Positions 35,557 to 47,672 of a DNA stretch of 64,000 nt are shown piece after piece; the stretch's first letter is position 1, and each line of letters begins with the position of its first letter. The notes under the pieces are model-generated. The model made no database searches, had not been told where the DNA came from, and saw nothing but the letters and a program-made list of their open reading frames with translations. Origin of the DNA: Buddleja alternifolia (taxonomy: Eukaryota; Streptophyta; Magnoliopsida; Lamiales; Scrophulariaceae); the NCBI GenBank assembly GCA_019426215.1, contig CM033405.1, positions 32,704,199-32,768,198 of the forward strand, in the 5' to 3' direction. The position numbers were made by a program, and so were the translations under genes.

Positions 35557-36091
35557 TTATTTTTTTTTAAAAAAAATCGGTCTTATATATCATTCAATCG
35601 AAAGTTTACAACGTCTGGAACAATACAATTCATATCGACTCAACGATGTAGTAAGAACATCTGAAACACCAACTATCAAGTTTTTGAAGATAACAAATCT
35701 TAAGAACTTACAAACGAACACAAGAAAATTCTTGTGCAACTCCTATTCAAAGAGAGATAAAACTCTCATTCGATGGAGAAAATAAACTCTTATACGAGAG
35801 AGAAAATAAATACTATATAAAATATTTAAAACGCTATATAAAAACTTATGTATCACCCGTCTTCATCTCGTCAGATCGGTCTCTATCTCGTTAGATCCAT
35901 AGTCGTCTCGTCAGATCTGAAGATGTGATGTACAACTTGAAGAGGGTGCTCCAACCCATCCCGCCGACGATAGTGATGGTAACAATGGTGAAAAAGACGA
36001 CTGCTTCACCACGCCATCACCGGCGGAAGAAAATAGATAAAAAAAAGAAGGCTAGGGTTTAGAGAAAGATGGGGAGAGAGTTTTTTTATAT
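35557..36091 (-). mobile_element. non-LTR retroposon copy 2, perfect 15-bp target duplication
   Basis: The exact repeat actctgaatgtattt lies at 35542-35556 and 36092-36106. On the minus strand the body begins ctctctccccatctttctc, contains repeated TCTGACGAGA-type motifs and ends in an A-rich tail, matching the copy at 11034-11625 along its length. Non-coding. Confidence 0.82.
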
Positions 36092-36106
36092 ACTCTGAAT
36101 GTATTT

Positions 36107-36541
36107 AGGTACAACAAAAAGTAATGTTAGTGACAAAATTAGAAGTGACAATGTTAAAATTGTTACTAGATATATATAATGAGTGACAATAATTTTTGCT
36201 TTGTCACAAAAAGAATTTTTAGTGACAAGAATTTCTTTAAAGTTTTCACTATTGACAATTAGTGACACATATATAGTGACAACACAAATAGAATGACAAT
36301 TATAATTGTTGTCGCTAAATTATCACTAAAAGTATGTTATTAATTGTCAATAATGACAATAAATTTCTTGTCACTATGTATCAAGAGTAACCAATTTTAT
36401 ACAAATTTTGTCACTATTACATATGTAAAACTTATTATTGTGACAAAACAAATAATTTTGTCACTAAAAAATTATAATTAGTGATAAATTTTATATTGTC
36501 ACATGACATTTTATCATTAATGTATTTTTTTTTTTTTAGTG
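36107..36541. mobile_element. CACTA-like fragment with GTGACA subterminal repeats
   Basis: Many copies of gtgacaa / ttgtcac in both orientations, ending at 36537-36541 in TAGTG after a T run, i.e. CACTA on the minus strand. This resembles CACTA terminal regions. No CACTA was found at the left, so it is probably truncated. Units A and B lack it. Confidence 0.5.
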
Positions 36542-36760
36542 CTAGTCGATTCACACATACACATACATATATACGTAAATAAAAAGACAGCGGAGATGAG
36601 ACCAACACATAATTTTCATTGGGGATGATAATCTAAAGTTACGGTCACGATTGCGTTATGTCCAAATTGAATTACAGTAAATGCCGAATGACAAACACGT
36701 CAATATAATAGCACTAAAATGTCAATTGACTAGACACGACAATTCACGAATTACTATAAT
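36542..36760. repeat. duplicated block, copy 3 of 3
   Basis: ctagtcgattcacaca ... gactagacacgacaattcacg, aligned with 24716 and 26575. Confidence 0.72.
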
Positions 36761-37195
36761 GTATGATTGTGTTTTCGAAAATGAATTTTGAATTTTTATT
36801 AGAGAATGTGTATTATAGAAATTCGAATGAAAATATTAAATTTTTTCGTTTGTTTGGATGTGCCTTTGAGAAATATTTGAAAATTGTGTAGATGTGATAT
36901 AAAGTTGATTGAATTAGTTATATATGTAACGATGATAGGAGAAAAAATTAGAATAATATTTTATGTATGATAAAGTAAGAAAGATAATATGTTGGATAGT
37001 TGAATTATGTAATTAATGAAGAGAGAGAATAAAGTGATTGAAATAATGAAATGATGAGTAGTTATATAGGAGAATGTGTAGTAAGATTTAAAATTTGAGT
37101 ATTTTCTGTAGAATTTACTTAGGAATGAGTATTTTCGTTTTCTGGTGATCCAAAAAATAAAAGTATTTTTTTAATTTCTAACCATACATAGCCTA
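36761..37195. mobile_element. MITE-like insertion in unit C
   Basis: Units A and B read straight through (attactatataccttagacg), while C has about 430 extra AT-rich bases. The ends atgtatgattgtg and aaccatacatagcc are roughly inverted. A related style (tctggttgtgcgtttg) occurs near 48500. Confidence 0.55.
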
Positions 37196-37323
37196 TGTAT
37201 CTTAGTTGGATTCAAACGCAAAGTCAGACAAATGAGAGTAATGGATCAAAACACAATTTTGCTACTTTAGTGGTATATAAATTAATGAATATGGTCATAT
37301 TGAGAATCATGTCTTCCTATCAT

Positions 37324-37364
<41 letters not shown>

Positions 37365-37793
37365 ATTGATAATAAGATGTTAAGATGTCACAATGAAACT
37401 TGAACAAATTAACTTTGATATATAAACTTTGTGATATACACCAAAATCACCTAATATATACTATATCTAGACTTGTTTTAGTGAGCACCATAAATTTGGG
37501 TAGTAATAATACTATGAAGTATGAAGTTATACTGATTTAAAAAGAAAAAGAAAAAGAAACCGAAATGGACAATTGAAAGTGATCTTATGTGTTTTTCTTT
37601 TCAAAATTTCGTTAATGACCATATCTTTTTAACAAGTTGAGAAGTTAGATTATGAATATGAAATCAGGATATTTCAGCAAAAATTGAGTTGAACTGATTC
37701 AATGTGTAATTTAATGTAATTTATAAAATGAATGAAATACATTTTTGATGTGATTAGTTACCATACCATTGAATTACACTAATCAGCCAGATC

Positions 37794-40304
37794 TGGTTAG
37801 ATAATATGATATATTTTCATATCTTTTTAGTATTTATGTTAATTTAGGTTTCGTTGTATTTATCTTTTCCTTATTTATAATTAGGGTTTCTTGTTTACTA
37901 AGTATATCTATCACTATAAATATGTTATTCAATAATACAAGTTCTATACGAGATTTTCTCTAATGTAACATGGTATCAGAGTCATGGCTTCGAGAGATAA
38001 TCTCTCGATCTCTCGCTTCCGCCTCAATCCTCAAGTCGCCATCCCGGTCTGGGGCCCCTTATCTAGTTTAATTTTTCTTTATCTAATTTTTTTTTCTTTC
38101 TCCTATGGCCGCCGCCACCCTCTCTCGGTCTCCGCCGCTGCCATCCTCTTCTCCCTTATCTCGTTTTCTCTTCTTTTTATTTTCCTATGGCTGCCGCCGC
38201 CGCCTTCTCTCTTTGGTCGCGGGCCGCCGGGCTTATCCGCCGCCGCTCCTGTGAGGAAAGTGTCATCGATGCCAACATGGAGATTATAATATAAGGCACT
38301 AGTTTATATTGCACAACCCTTAACTAAAAGAAAGACATTTAATATATTGTTCGTATAAGTCTTAATGGCATCTATAAGACTTGAATGAATAATAAGTCCA
38401 TGTGAATCAAGGCAGATCTTCCACTACTTATAATAGTTAAAGGATAAGGTACAGGAAGGGTTTGGTACTTGATCACTTAAATGGTTCGCAAGTCGGAGAA
38501 TTTCAATTGGCCATTGAGATTCATTTTGACTTGTATGGGATAGTGGGAGTTTATATCATAGATATATTGATGGAATTAATGTATTCGAACACAGCTCGTA
38601 GTAATCCAGTCACATGACTTTTTACTCATTGACTGTCAATGATTGGATTACTGATTATTATAGTATGCGTGAGCCTTAGACCTGAGTAATCATGCTGAAG
38701 ATGTGCTTGTGACGTCAAGTCTGTCATGAGAGTAGTTAGATCCAATTTACCCGTTGGTGGGGTCAACCTCAAAATGCGGTTTGATGGGCAAGTAGCAGTC
38801 TTAACTGATTAGCAAGAAGAAATGCACTATCTCGAAAGTAAACGAGAAGTATCCTATGCGATCATGAGTAAATGAAATCAAAGTCTCTGGCCAGAGCTCA
38901 TGAACTAACTCGTGTTTGACACGGAGGGTAGTTCTGTAATCTCATGTTACTATGATTCTTAGCATAGCATCGAGTCCTGTGAGTTTGACATTCAATGACT
39001 CTCACAGTATACTCATACAGTATTCATAATCTAGAGGTTCGTAATGACATAGTTATTTCGTACTCTATTGGGCTACGATGTGGGGCCACGGTGCTGGCTA
39101 GGTGTCACTCGTATCCTTTGGTATCCTCCCATTGCCAATCGAGAATAACCTAGAGAGTCGCGCTATAAAGGAATAGACCGAAAATCGAGTTTTGTATTTG
39201 GAAGGTATTTTGGTAATTTGGCCTATGGTAGGACGAATTAATTAATTGATCGAACTAATTTAATTGGTTATTTAATTAGATTAAACAATGGTAAATTAAA
39301 TTATTTAATTTAAATAATTAATTAACTAGGTTAATTAAATATTTAATTGGAATATTAATTTAATGTATATTTATTTAATTGGATTAAATGTAATATAATT
39401 AAATTAAGTGGACTAAATTGATTGAGTCAATTTAGCCCACATGGGGCGTCCAACGGGCCCTTATGGGCGTGTATCGGGGCTTAAGTTGGAGGATTATTTA
39501 ATCCTCCAACACAAGCACCAGAGAATTAATTCATTCATTCAGTCAAATAGCACAATTCATAATACTGAAATCCTCCACAAAAATACAAGACAAAAGATTC
39601 ATATTATCTCTGCCTAGCCGCCATGGGAGATGATGATAAAGATTTCCAAAGTCCGTTCCTGCGTGATGATTAAACCGTTAAAGATTCGCGGGTATTAGAA
39701 TTCGAAAAAGGTAAGTTTTTCGTGTTCTTTGCTTTACGTCCAAATCAACGAAAATTCACAAATTGATCTTGACTTTTGGAAATCCGGATATGTTTTATTT
39801 TTCGCTGCGCATGATACCAGGATTCCCAACAACTCCATCTTTGGCCGCCGCCGCCGCCTTTAGTTTTGTTAGTTGCCGCCGCTCACCCTTGGAAAACGAG
39901 GACTTGGAGCCGCTGCCTTTTTATTTTATGCAGCCGCCTTCTATCTTTGGCCGCGGGCTACTGCGCTTTTAGTTTTGTTAGTTGCCGCCGCTCACCATTA
40001 GAAAACGAGGACTTAGAGCCGCCGCCAACTTTTATCTTTGTTGCCGTCTTCGTCTCAAATTTTCTATGAGCGGATTTCTTTGGTCCAGTCTCAACGTTCA
40101 AGACTCTCATATTTTGACTGCGAGGGAGTGTTAGATAATATAATATTTTTCCATATCTTTCTAGTATTTATGTTAATTTAGGTTTCGTTGTATTTATCTT
40201 TTCCTTATTTATAATTAGGTTTTCTTGTTTACTAAGTACATATATCTCTTTAAATATATTACTCAATAATACATGTTCCCTATGAGGTTTTCTCTAATTT
40301 AACA
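37794..40304 (+). mobile_element. non-autonomous LTR element (same family as 1-757), enlarged by a nested insertion
   Basis: LTRs at 37794-37970 and 40129-40304 (about 177 bp) share tttaggtttcgttgtattta and end in TAACA. Primer site TGGTATCAGAG follows at 37971 and a purine tract (gcgagggag) precedes the 3' LTR. The interior matches the TRIM at 1-757 (ccgccgctcacccttgga) but is longer because of the insertion at 38250-39831. A Pro/Ala/Arg-rich frame at 37984-38289 is compositional, not gag. Flanking duplication not convincing. Confidence 0.82.
38250..39831. mobile_element. solo LTR nested in the TRIM element (1.58 kb)
   Basis: Starts TGTGAGGAAAG and ends CCCAACA, with gctcc before and actcc after it (four of five bases match). 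It interrupts the cytosine-rich ccgccgcc interior of the host element. No second LTR or coding region is present. It includes a run of taattaaatt-like sequence (39240-39420). The solo-LTR call is inference from ends and context. Confidence 0.62.
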
Positions 40305-40671
40305 AATTTAGATTAAATTTTCCATAGGGGCTCTTGGGCCTGCCATTTGATTCATCTTTTCATATATTTCAACTCTATAAACGAGAGGTAAACATATAAA
40401 GCTATGAGACACCAGCAATACGTAAATTCCGAGAATCACTAGACTCTTATACAGAAAAAAGAGAAAACAATTGAAAAACATATAAGAGTCGATGCACATT
40501 TCATTTTAAATTTACAGAATTAACATTTGAATTCTCACAATCCATAATAAGTAAGTAATTTTTTTTTACTTAAATAATCTCTTTGACCTTATAATATCAT
40601 CATCATTCATAAATACCAAAACATTATTACAATTTTACATTTCATAATCTCTCATTAAAAAAAAATCTAAA

Positions 40672-40770
40672 TCAAGATATATTGGTCCAGTGGTATCCAC
40701 CTCCCACTTTATGTGAGAGGTCCTGTATTTTGTCAGGCTACATATTTAGGGTATCACAATTTGTATTGAA
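40672..40770 (+). mobile_element. SINE fragment
   Basis: The A-box-like TGGTCCAGTGGTATCCAC resembles the head of the SINE at 1362-1572, followed by a weak B-box region (gagaggtcctgtattt). Runs into the MITE at 40784. Confidence 0.5.
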
Positions 40771-40783
40771 TTATATAAAAAAA

Positions 40784-41381
40784 GGAAAAATTACACTAAC
40801 ACTCTCTGCTATAATAGGTAATTACACAAACTTACCCTCTTATAATTGAAATTACAAATACCCAACTCGCTATAATTGAAAATTACATTTATCCTCCTAA
40901 GATCAATTTTTTGATGATGTCATCATGTGAACTTCCAAAAATGCCTCTATTCAAATGTCATTTAGGAAAAACTACACCAACCTCCCCTCTTGTTTTTGAA
41001 ATTACACAAACCTCCACTATTATAATACATTTCTTACAATTACCTCCTATGTATTAAAAAATTCTTCCAATTAATCCCTAAAAACTTTACAATTAGCCCC
41101 TGAAGGGGATGTTTGTAATTTCAAAAAAGAAGAGGAATTTTTTGGTAATTACACATTATAAGAGGGGTACGGTCATAATAAAAATATTATACCAGATTTT
41201 TTTTAATATTTTAAGTGAAGAACAAATATGTCATTTAATATTGTTTGACTATTGATTGAGGGTTTTCAGGGGGTTAATGTAATTTTCAAATATAATGGGT
41301 TAAGTATTTATAATTTTAATTATTAAAAATTAAATTTATATAATTTTTTATTATAGCACTGGGTGTTGGCTTAATTTTTCC
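40784..41381. mobile_element. MITE with GGAAAAATTA termini
   Basis: The left end ggaaaaattacactaacac mirrors the right end gttggcttaatttttcc. Tracts such as ggaaaaactacaccaacctc recur inside, suggesting nested or duplicated ends. The terminal sequence resembles the Mutator-like element at 3620. Flanks are A-rich, so the duplication is unclear. Lies just upstream of the DP gene. Confidence 0.6.
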
Positions 41382-42062
41382 TAAAATAAGAAATCCAAAA
41401 CCCCATAAAGACTGGAGATGTTTCCCTCCTAATAAATAAAAGTAAAAAAAGGAAAGAAAAAACAAATCAAAATAGAATTCCTTTCCCTCTCTGATTCTTT
41501 CCTTGACAGAGTCTCTTACCGCACTTCTCTTTTCCCCCTTTTCACAGATCAACAAACCCTCGTCGCCGTTCTTTTCATTGACAGAAATTACGAGGAAAAA
41601 TTGCCAATTTTTACTGCACTATTCTTAACAGCTGATTTTACCGTTTTCTGTAGCTATTACTAGTTGCAATTTCACCCTTTTCTGAGTGTAAAGTGTAAAT
41701 CCCATTATTTCAGAACCCATAATTATTTGATATTTCTTATATAGGATTTTACTTATTAGGCTGGTCTTTTTCTGAATTTAATTTTGTTGTTTTGTGTTGA
41801 ATTTTTGGTGGGTTTTGGGTAAAATCCTTTGTTCACAGCAATTCATGAGTTATCTCTGCTTATTTTACTAGATTATATTATGGGTTTGTGTTAAATTTTC
41901 CAATTTGGTGGTTCTTTTGTCGAAATCCAGTGTTCATAGAGTATCCCTTTTGAATCCCAGAGTTTATTTTGCTTAATTGTTGTCTAGGTTAGATATTTGT
42001 TAAATTGGTAGAAGGTGTGAGTTGTTTAGGTCTCTCTTCATGTTATATGATTGTCTGTCGAA
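41382..42062 (+). promoter_or_regulatory. DP gene 5' flank and leader
   Basis: CT-rich text (ctttccctctctgattcttt, about 41478) typical of plant leaders, then AT-rich sequence that may contain a 5' UTR intron. No clear E2F-type site was seen. Confidence 0.4.
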
Positions 42063-45000
42063 ATGGTGAATCATAACGATAATAACAATAGTAATCAAGA
42101 CGATGGGGATAAGAACCCATCGACCATTACTAAAGGTGGTGGTGGTGGAGGAGGAGCCACCAGGTCATGGGGCACTAATGTCTCTGGTCAATCTATATCA
42201 ACTAGCGGTAGTGTGGGGTCGCCCTCCAGCCGAAGTGAGGCTGCAATGGCAACTCCAGCCAGTGACAGCACGTTTCTTCGGCTGAACAAGCTCGATATCC
42301 AAGGGGATGATGCAGGATCTCAGGAGACTGCTGGGTGAGCCTTCAAATATTTTATTTTAATTTTTTTGCATTTGTTGTAACCGGTGATTGCTGAAGATCA
42401 TTATTGTAGCAAATAATTGTGGCTTGTAAAATCACTTGCCTTTGTGTTGTTTGCTTTTTGGATTTGCCTTTGTGTTGTTTGCTTTTTGGATTTGCTATTG
42501 AACTTTTAGATATGTCAACGGCTTAATGTTATATACTTGTTAAAGTTTGAGTTATAGTAAGAGGAAGACCTTGCTATTACCTAACCAATAGGATATAACA
42601 ATAACAGTTGGGATAATTGAAAATGATATTCTAGGTTGAGGATTGCAAAGAATATTATCCAAGATTGAGCTAAATGGTTATTCATATGTTGTGAATCCTA
42701 TGTAATATCAAATGATAATTTGTTAAATATAGAGTTAGTTTGTGTTTTGGATATAAATTTGATTATTTTCTGGTGTTACTCCGTGGATAATTTGATTTAT
42801 AACTTTTAAATAACGGGAAAAGGAGTTGTGATATTTTAAATCACAACTAATAGTGGCAGAGCGTTGTGCTTTTAAATCAGACATGGAAAATGATTGACAT
42901 TGCTAGTCAGTAGGATGTATCTTGTACCAACAATCGGTGCTTTGTTTGATGGAAGTTATCGTTGTGTGCATTTTTGATTTACAATGATATGAGCTGTATC
43001 CATAAGTGTGAATGACTACTCTCATCTATGAGAAGTTCTTCTTATTCTCACACTGCAATTATAATTAACCATATTATTCTGCACAGAAACAGGAAGAAGA
43101 AGAGAGGTCAACGTGCAGTTGGAGGCGATAAGAGTGGTCGAGGACTTCGTCAGTTTAGCATGAAAGGTTTTTGTTTCTCATTTCTCCTTGTATTGTTGCT
43201 TCACTAAGGATGTAAGTTATATTGATAGTCTTGGCTAGTGTGGTTGATGTATCTCTATACTGCTAATTACCTTATGAGGTTTTAACAAATTGCTAAGACA
43301 ACCTTTTCTTAGGTCCCTTTGTAACCAAAATAAGATTAGCAGACAGAAATAGCTTCTCTTTGTTTGAGTACAAAAGTTGGATTAGGAGAAGTCAAATGTG
43401 GGAACCGTACAGATAATAAGAACACAAAACCAGCATGCACATGAAATTTAGAGCAAAATCTTGAATTGTTCCACATGAACTTATTTTTTTGTCTTCCCTT
43501 TTCAATATACAGCAGTACATGGAGTGTTGTATCAGGAAAATTACAGGGTGTACTCGTGTATAGGCATATGCATCTCTCCCTATCACAGACACATACACAC
43601 AACATGCATGGAGATGCATCATAGTTTTATACTGTGCTATCAATCTTGTTTATGCACTTTCTGACTATTCATAAGCAGTCAGGCAGAGGATGACAGGGAA
43701 TTGGTGTATCTTTAGACACAAATTAGGGAATGTTTGCAACTATTTAGAAGAAAAGTTATGATATGATCACCACTTTATGGTTTAAATCGGCACGTTGAGG
43801 ATTGTCTTGAACTCTTAAGAAGGATAGCTTAACTTTCAAATTCAGGGACTTGTTACTGCAGTTTGGCTGGACACTTGAGGATATAAGAGCACAATCTTTA
43901 TGCTACAGTTTTAAAGAACTTAAGTATGAGTTACATAATGATTTACTTCTTGTTCTTCTTGTTGGTAGTGTGCGAGAAAGTGGAAAGCAAAGGGAGAACT
44001 ACATATAACGAGGTCAGATATTCTCATCAAAGTACTAATGTTGTTTGATATACTTTTGTTTTAAAAGTAGCATTTGATTTGATCTTCTGTTTTAGTACAA
44101 CATGGTAATGTGCGTTTATATCAATTAATATGCTCAGTTTCTTACGTACCTCTGATAATTCAACTTTTTATAATGGAAATGCTTCCTTCCTATATAGAGG
44201 AAGTATGATATCTGATCTTTGATTGAAGGTGTTGAGAATATAAATCATAAACATGAATTGGTTACCCACATTGTTCATTATACACTTTATGCAAGATATG
44301 CTTCTCTTTGTAATGTACGAGTTGGCATGTCTGCAGTTTAATCTTCTGTTATATGATACTTAACAGACACGAATTTGCAATGGCGTTGCAAATTTTCTAT
44401 ATGTTGAGACTAAGCGAGTTAATAGGGGCCCAGTGAAGATGTTCTTTCTTGGATGAGAAGTACACATGTTATATTCGTTCTTATGTTTACATATCCTCAT
44501 TTGGTTCTTTCCCAGTTATAGCAATATCCTTCTGCTAGCTACAATCTTTCCCCACAATTCCTGGTACTGCATAAGTCCCTTTATGGTAGCTTTTATCTTA
44601 GATTGTCACTGTCACTCAAAACTTATTTGCGCTGCTCGGCGTTCTCCTTGGTATGATTGTTATTTTCATCAAGGGCAATCAGTAAAGCCACCAAGATATG
44701 CTTAAACTTCATTTGGCGCCCAGGGGGTGAAATGGGGGTATGGAATTTATTGTGATTTGTGTTTTGATATAAACACTATGAAGTAATACATGCATTCTCT
44801 GTAGTATGATTGTTATTTCCACTCAAGGGTAACCGTTAAAGCCACTAAGGTATGCTTGAACTTTATTTGGCGGGGTCGAGGCGTGGTGGGGGTGTAAAAG
44901 TTATTGTCACTTGCATATGTTATTTCCTCTATGAAGTATGAAGTAATACATCCATTCCGAGAAATTCCAAAAACATTTTATAGTCATGTATGAACTTTAT

Positions 45001-47672
45001 TTGGCATTGTCATCTTAGTATATCTACGATCTGTGATATATGGTTGGCTAACGTTCACTATGTATACCAATTTATATAATTGAAGTGCCATTAATATTTA
45101 CCATCTAACTCTGATATGCATATTGTCCTTTTCCAGGTGGCTGATGAACTTGTGGCCGAATTCGCAGATCCTAACAATAGTCTTGCTCCGGACCAGGTTT
45201 GCTGCAGTTCCACTTTTCATATTGAGTAACATAAGATTCAAGCTATCAATTTTGATTGTTAAATATATGTATATATGACAGCAACAGTATGATGAGAAAA
45301 ATATACGTCGGAGGGTATATGATGCTCTAAATGTGCTAATGGCGATGGATATAATTTCTAAAGATAAAAAAGAAATACAGTGGAGGGGTCTACCTCGTAC
45401 TAGCATGAATGACATTGAAGAACTAAAGGTTATATTTCTTTCCCTTCCTTATACACACGTTCTCTTCTCTTTTCTTTATCCTTTTAATCCTGTCACAAGC
45501 GGAGACCGGGCGAGCCTATTATCTTTAATCTTAATTTTTATTCATAATTCATGGAGAATCTAAAAAGTTGCCCACTTCAAATTTCTAAATTATCCACCCA
45601 TGTGAACACAAAAAATTATCTCAACCCCTCAAAACTAAAATACTGTGTCACAAGAAAAGTATTGTTAATTTAGATCAGTTTTAATCAAACTTCGTTTTTA
45701 TATAATTGATTACAGACTGAACGTCTTGGACTTCGAAATCGAATTGAAAAGAAAGCTGCATATCTGGAAGAGCTGGAAGAACAAGTAAGGACTCTTGAGA
45801 CGATTTCTCTGATAGCCGAGTTTTGGCAGGAAGTTGGTTCTCTGATGTGTATCATATATTAGGATTTCATCCATAGTAACATGGCTAACAATTTACCCAT
45901 TGTGCGCTTTGTTTTGCTGCAGTATGTTGGTCTTCAAAACCTTATACAGCGCAACGAGCAACTATATGGCTCGGGAAATGCTCCAAGTGGTGGAGTTGCA
46001 TTGCCTTTTATTCTGGTCCAGGTAATCTAGATTATACCACATAAGCATGTGGTGTCTGTGGGTGTCTGCCATTGCTATGTGGCATAATCCACACCCTTTG
46101 GTGTTCTACACTGAGTGGGTGGAAGAATTTTCTGTCTTCTAACATGCATCTCCAATAAGAGCTACCAAAATTAGTGCGTTTTGTTTCTGCATTGGATGCA
46201 GCCCATCCTGTCCTTTTTGCTTATTGATAAAATAGAATTGTTCTGTTGTCAATCAACTCCTGTTGGTATTAGTTGACAGTTGCTTAATTTCGGGTTTTAT
46301 CATAGTGGAAATCGCACACAATCCAGTGTATGAATACGCGATTTACAAACCAGACTTCTTTTGACTAACAAAATGTGAAAATATAAACGAATAGAAATTT
46401 GACGTTTTTGGAACCACATAGAGGAAGGCCAATGATCTCAAGCTTCCTGCTATATTGAAGACTTGAGACTTCTATAAGTTGAGATTGCTTTGGCGTATGT
46501 ACAGTGTAATCAGAAACGTAGGCAAGCGGGAGCTGGTAGATGCCGCCCCTGCCTCCACCACAAAGCCTATAATTCTATTTTTACGTGTACGATATAGGAA
46601 TTCAATAACCCGGATATATTCCTATAGGTTACGAGGAAATTCAACTCAACTATATATGGGAGGAAAACAACATTGTTTGGTTTCTTCAGGGTTTTTATTA
46701 TATTTTCTTATAGTAATTTTGTGACAGCAAATTGTGATCTTAAATTAATCCTGACCCGGTTGCGCTTGCATTTCAATGATTTGTATACCAATCCATGCTA
46801 CTGTTTCTATTCTGTATTGGGGTCCATCTCACGCATGCAATAGATTCTTTCTTTTGAAAACACTTTCTTATTAATTAGTGTTTGAACATCCTCTAACACG
46901 TGTTTTAACAAATTAATTCTTATGCTTGTCATTGATCTTGGTATTTACCAATGTAGACTCGTCCTCATGCAACGGTTGAGGTGGAAATATCAGAAGATAT
47001 GCAGCTGGTGCATTTTGATTTCAATAGGTAAGGAAATCATTCAAGCATATACTGCCACTAAATTTGTGATATATCAGGGAGGAAGTCTCCTTGACTTACT
47101 ACTCCTCGACTATCTAAGCAAAGATTTTTTTGGAGGGATTTTCTGTCAGGGTAACATCTAATGTCCCAGTTCTTATGTTTTTTCTTCTTTCCTATTTAAT
47201 ATATGAGCAACTTAGGGGCATCTTTTACATTTTTATTCTTTGACAAATTTCCCTTCGGGGTGGTTTTATTAACGCAAATATACATTTGATGTATGTAAAA
47301 CACCATTGTGTGGAATTTTTGTGCCCTTGAGGTTTATACATAAGATACTGTAACCATGTTCGACTTTTACATGTTCCTGAAACAATAGATTTAAATATCT
47401 CGTAAGAAAATTGGTTCACCTGTCTTATGTGCAGTACTCCTTTTGAGCTACATGATGATAATTATGTTCTAAAGGCAATGAAATTTTGCGAAAAGCCACA
47501 AATCGAAGGCAAAGCCCAAAATACCTCTACAGATGGAGGTGAAAGCTCTAGCATGGCCAATGTGTACCAACCTCAAATACCGCATCAATCAAGGTCAAAT
47601 GTCTCAGGTAGGCCTTCCACCTCCCCCCCTCTTCCCGGAATATTGAAGGCACGTGTTAAGCATGAGCATTAG
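42063..47672 (+). CDS. DP protein, dimerisation partner of E2F (nine exons)
   Basis: Exons 42063-42334, 43087-43166, 43969-44012, 45137-45196, 45282-45428, 45716-45784, 45923-46021, 46957-47027 and 47435-47672 give 1080 bases (359 aa), with GT-AG borders and consistent phase. The start is the ATG at 42063; the frame is open upstream only through a TTG. Residues 1-90 are low-complexity (a run of Gly). Residues about 106-190 form the winged-helix DNA-binding domain ([42 protein letters not shown]). Residues about 195-300 form the coiled and marked-box dimerisation region ([51 protein letters not shown]). The tail ends [17 protein letters not shown] pairs with E2F in the nucleus to regulate S-phase genes. 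The first intron has a 28-bp tandem duplication and the third an imperfect one. Confidence 0.95.
42436..42491. repeat. 28-bp tandem duplication in DP intron 1
   Basis: ttgcctttgtgttgtttgct followed by ttttggat is repeated twice head-to-tail. Confidence 0.8.
44647..44900. repeat. imperfect duplication in DP intron 3
   Basis: gtatgattgttatttt ... catttggcg at 44650-44717 recurs at 44802-44873 (gtatgattgttatttccact ... tatttggcg), about 150 bases apart. Confidence 0.65.

Larger units (their letters stand above)
33060..40640. repeat. segmental duplication, unit C
   Basis: Matches unit A for the tract 33080-35400 (including the GRP gene), units A and B for 36542-36760, unit B for 37200-37680, and the end of unit B for 40320-40640. 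It is enlarged by the retroposon, the CACTA-like fragment, a MITE and a TRIM with a nested solo LTR. Confidence 0.78.

Noticed and set aside
37984..38289. 101-codon Pro/Ala/Arg-rich frame
   Set aside because: Interior of the TRIM element, cytosine-rich (ccg)n composition, ends at the nested solo LTR.
42051..42062. Upstream start for the DP protein at 42051
   Set aside because: The codon is TTG; the first ATG in this frame is at 42063.
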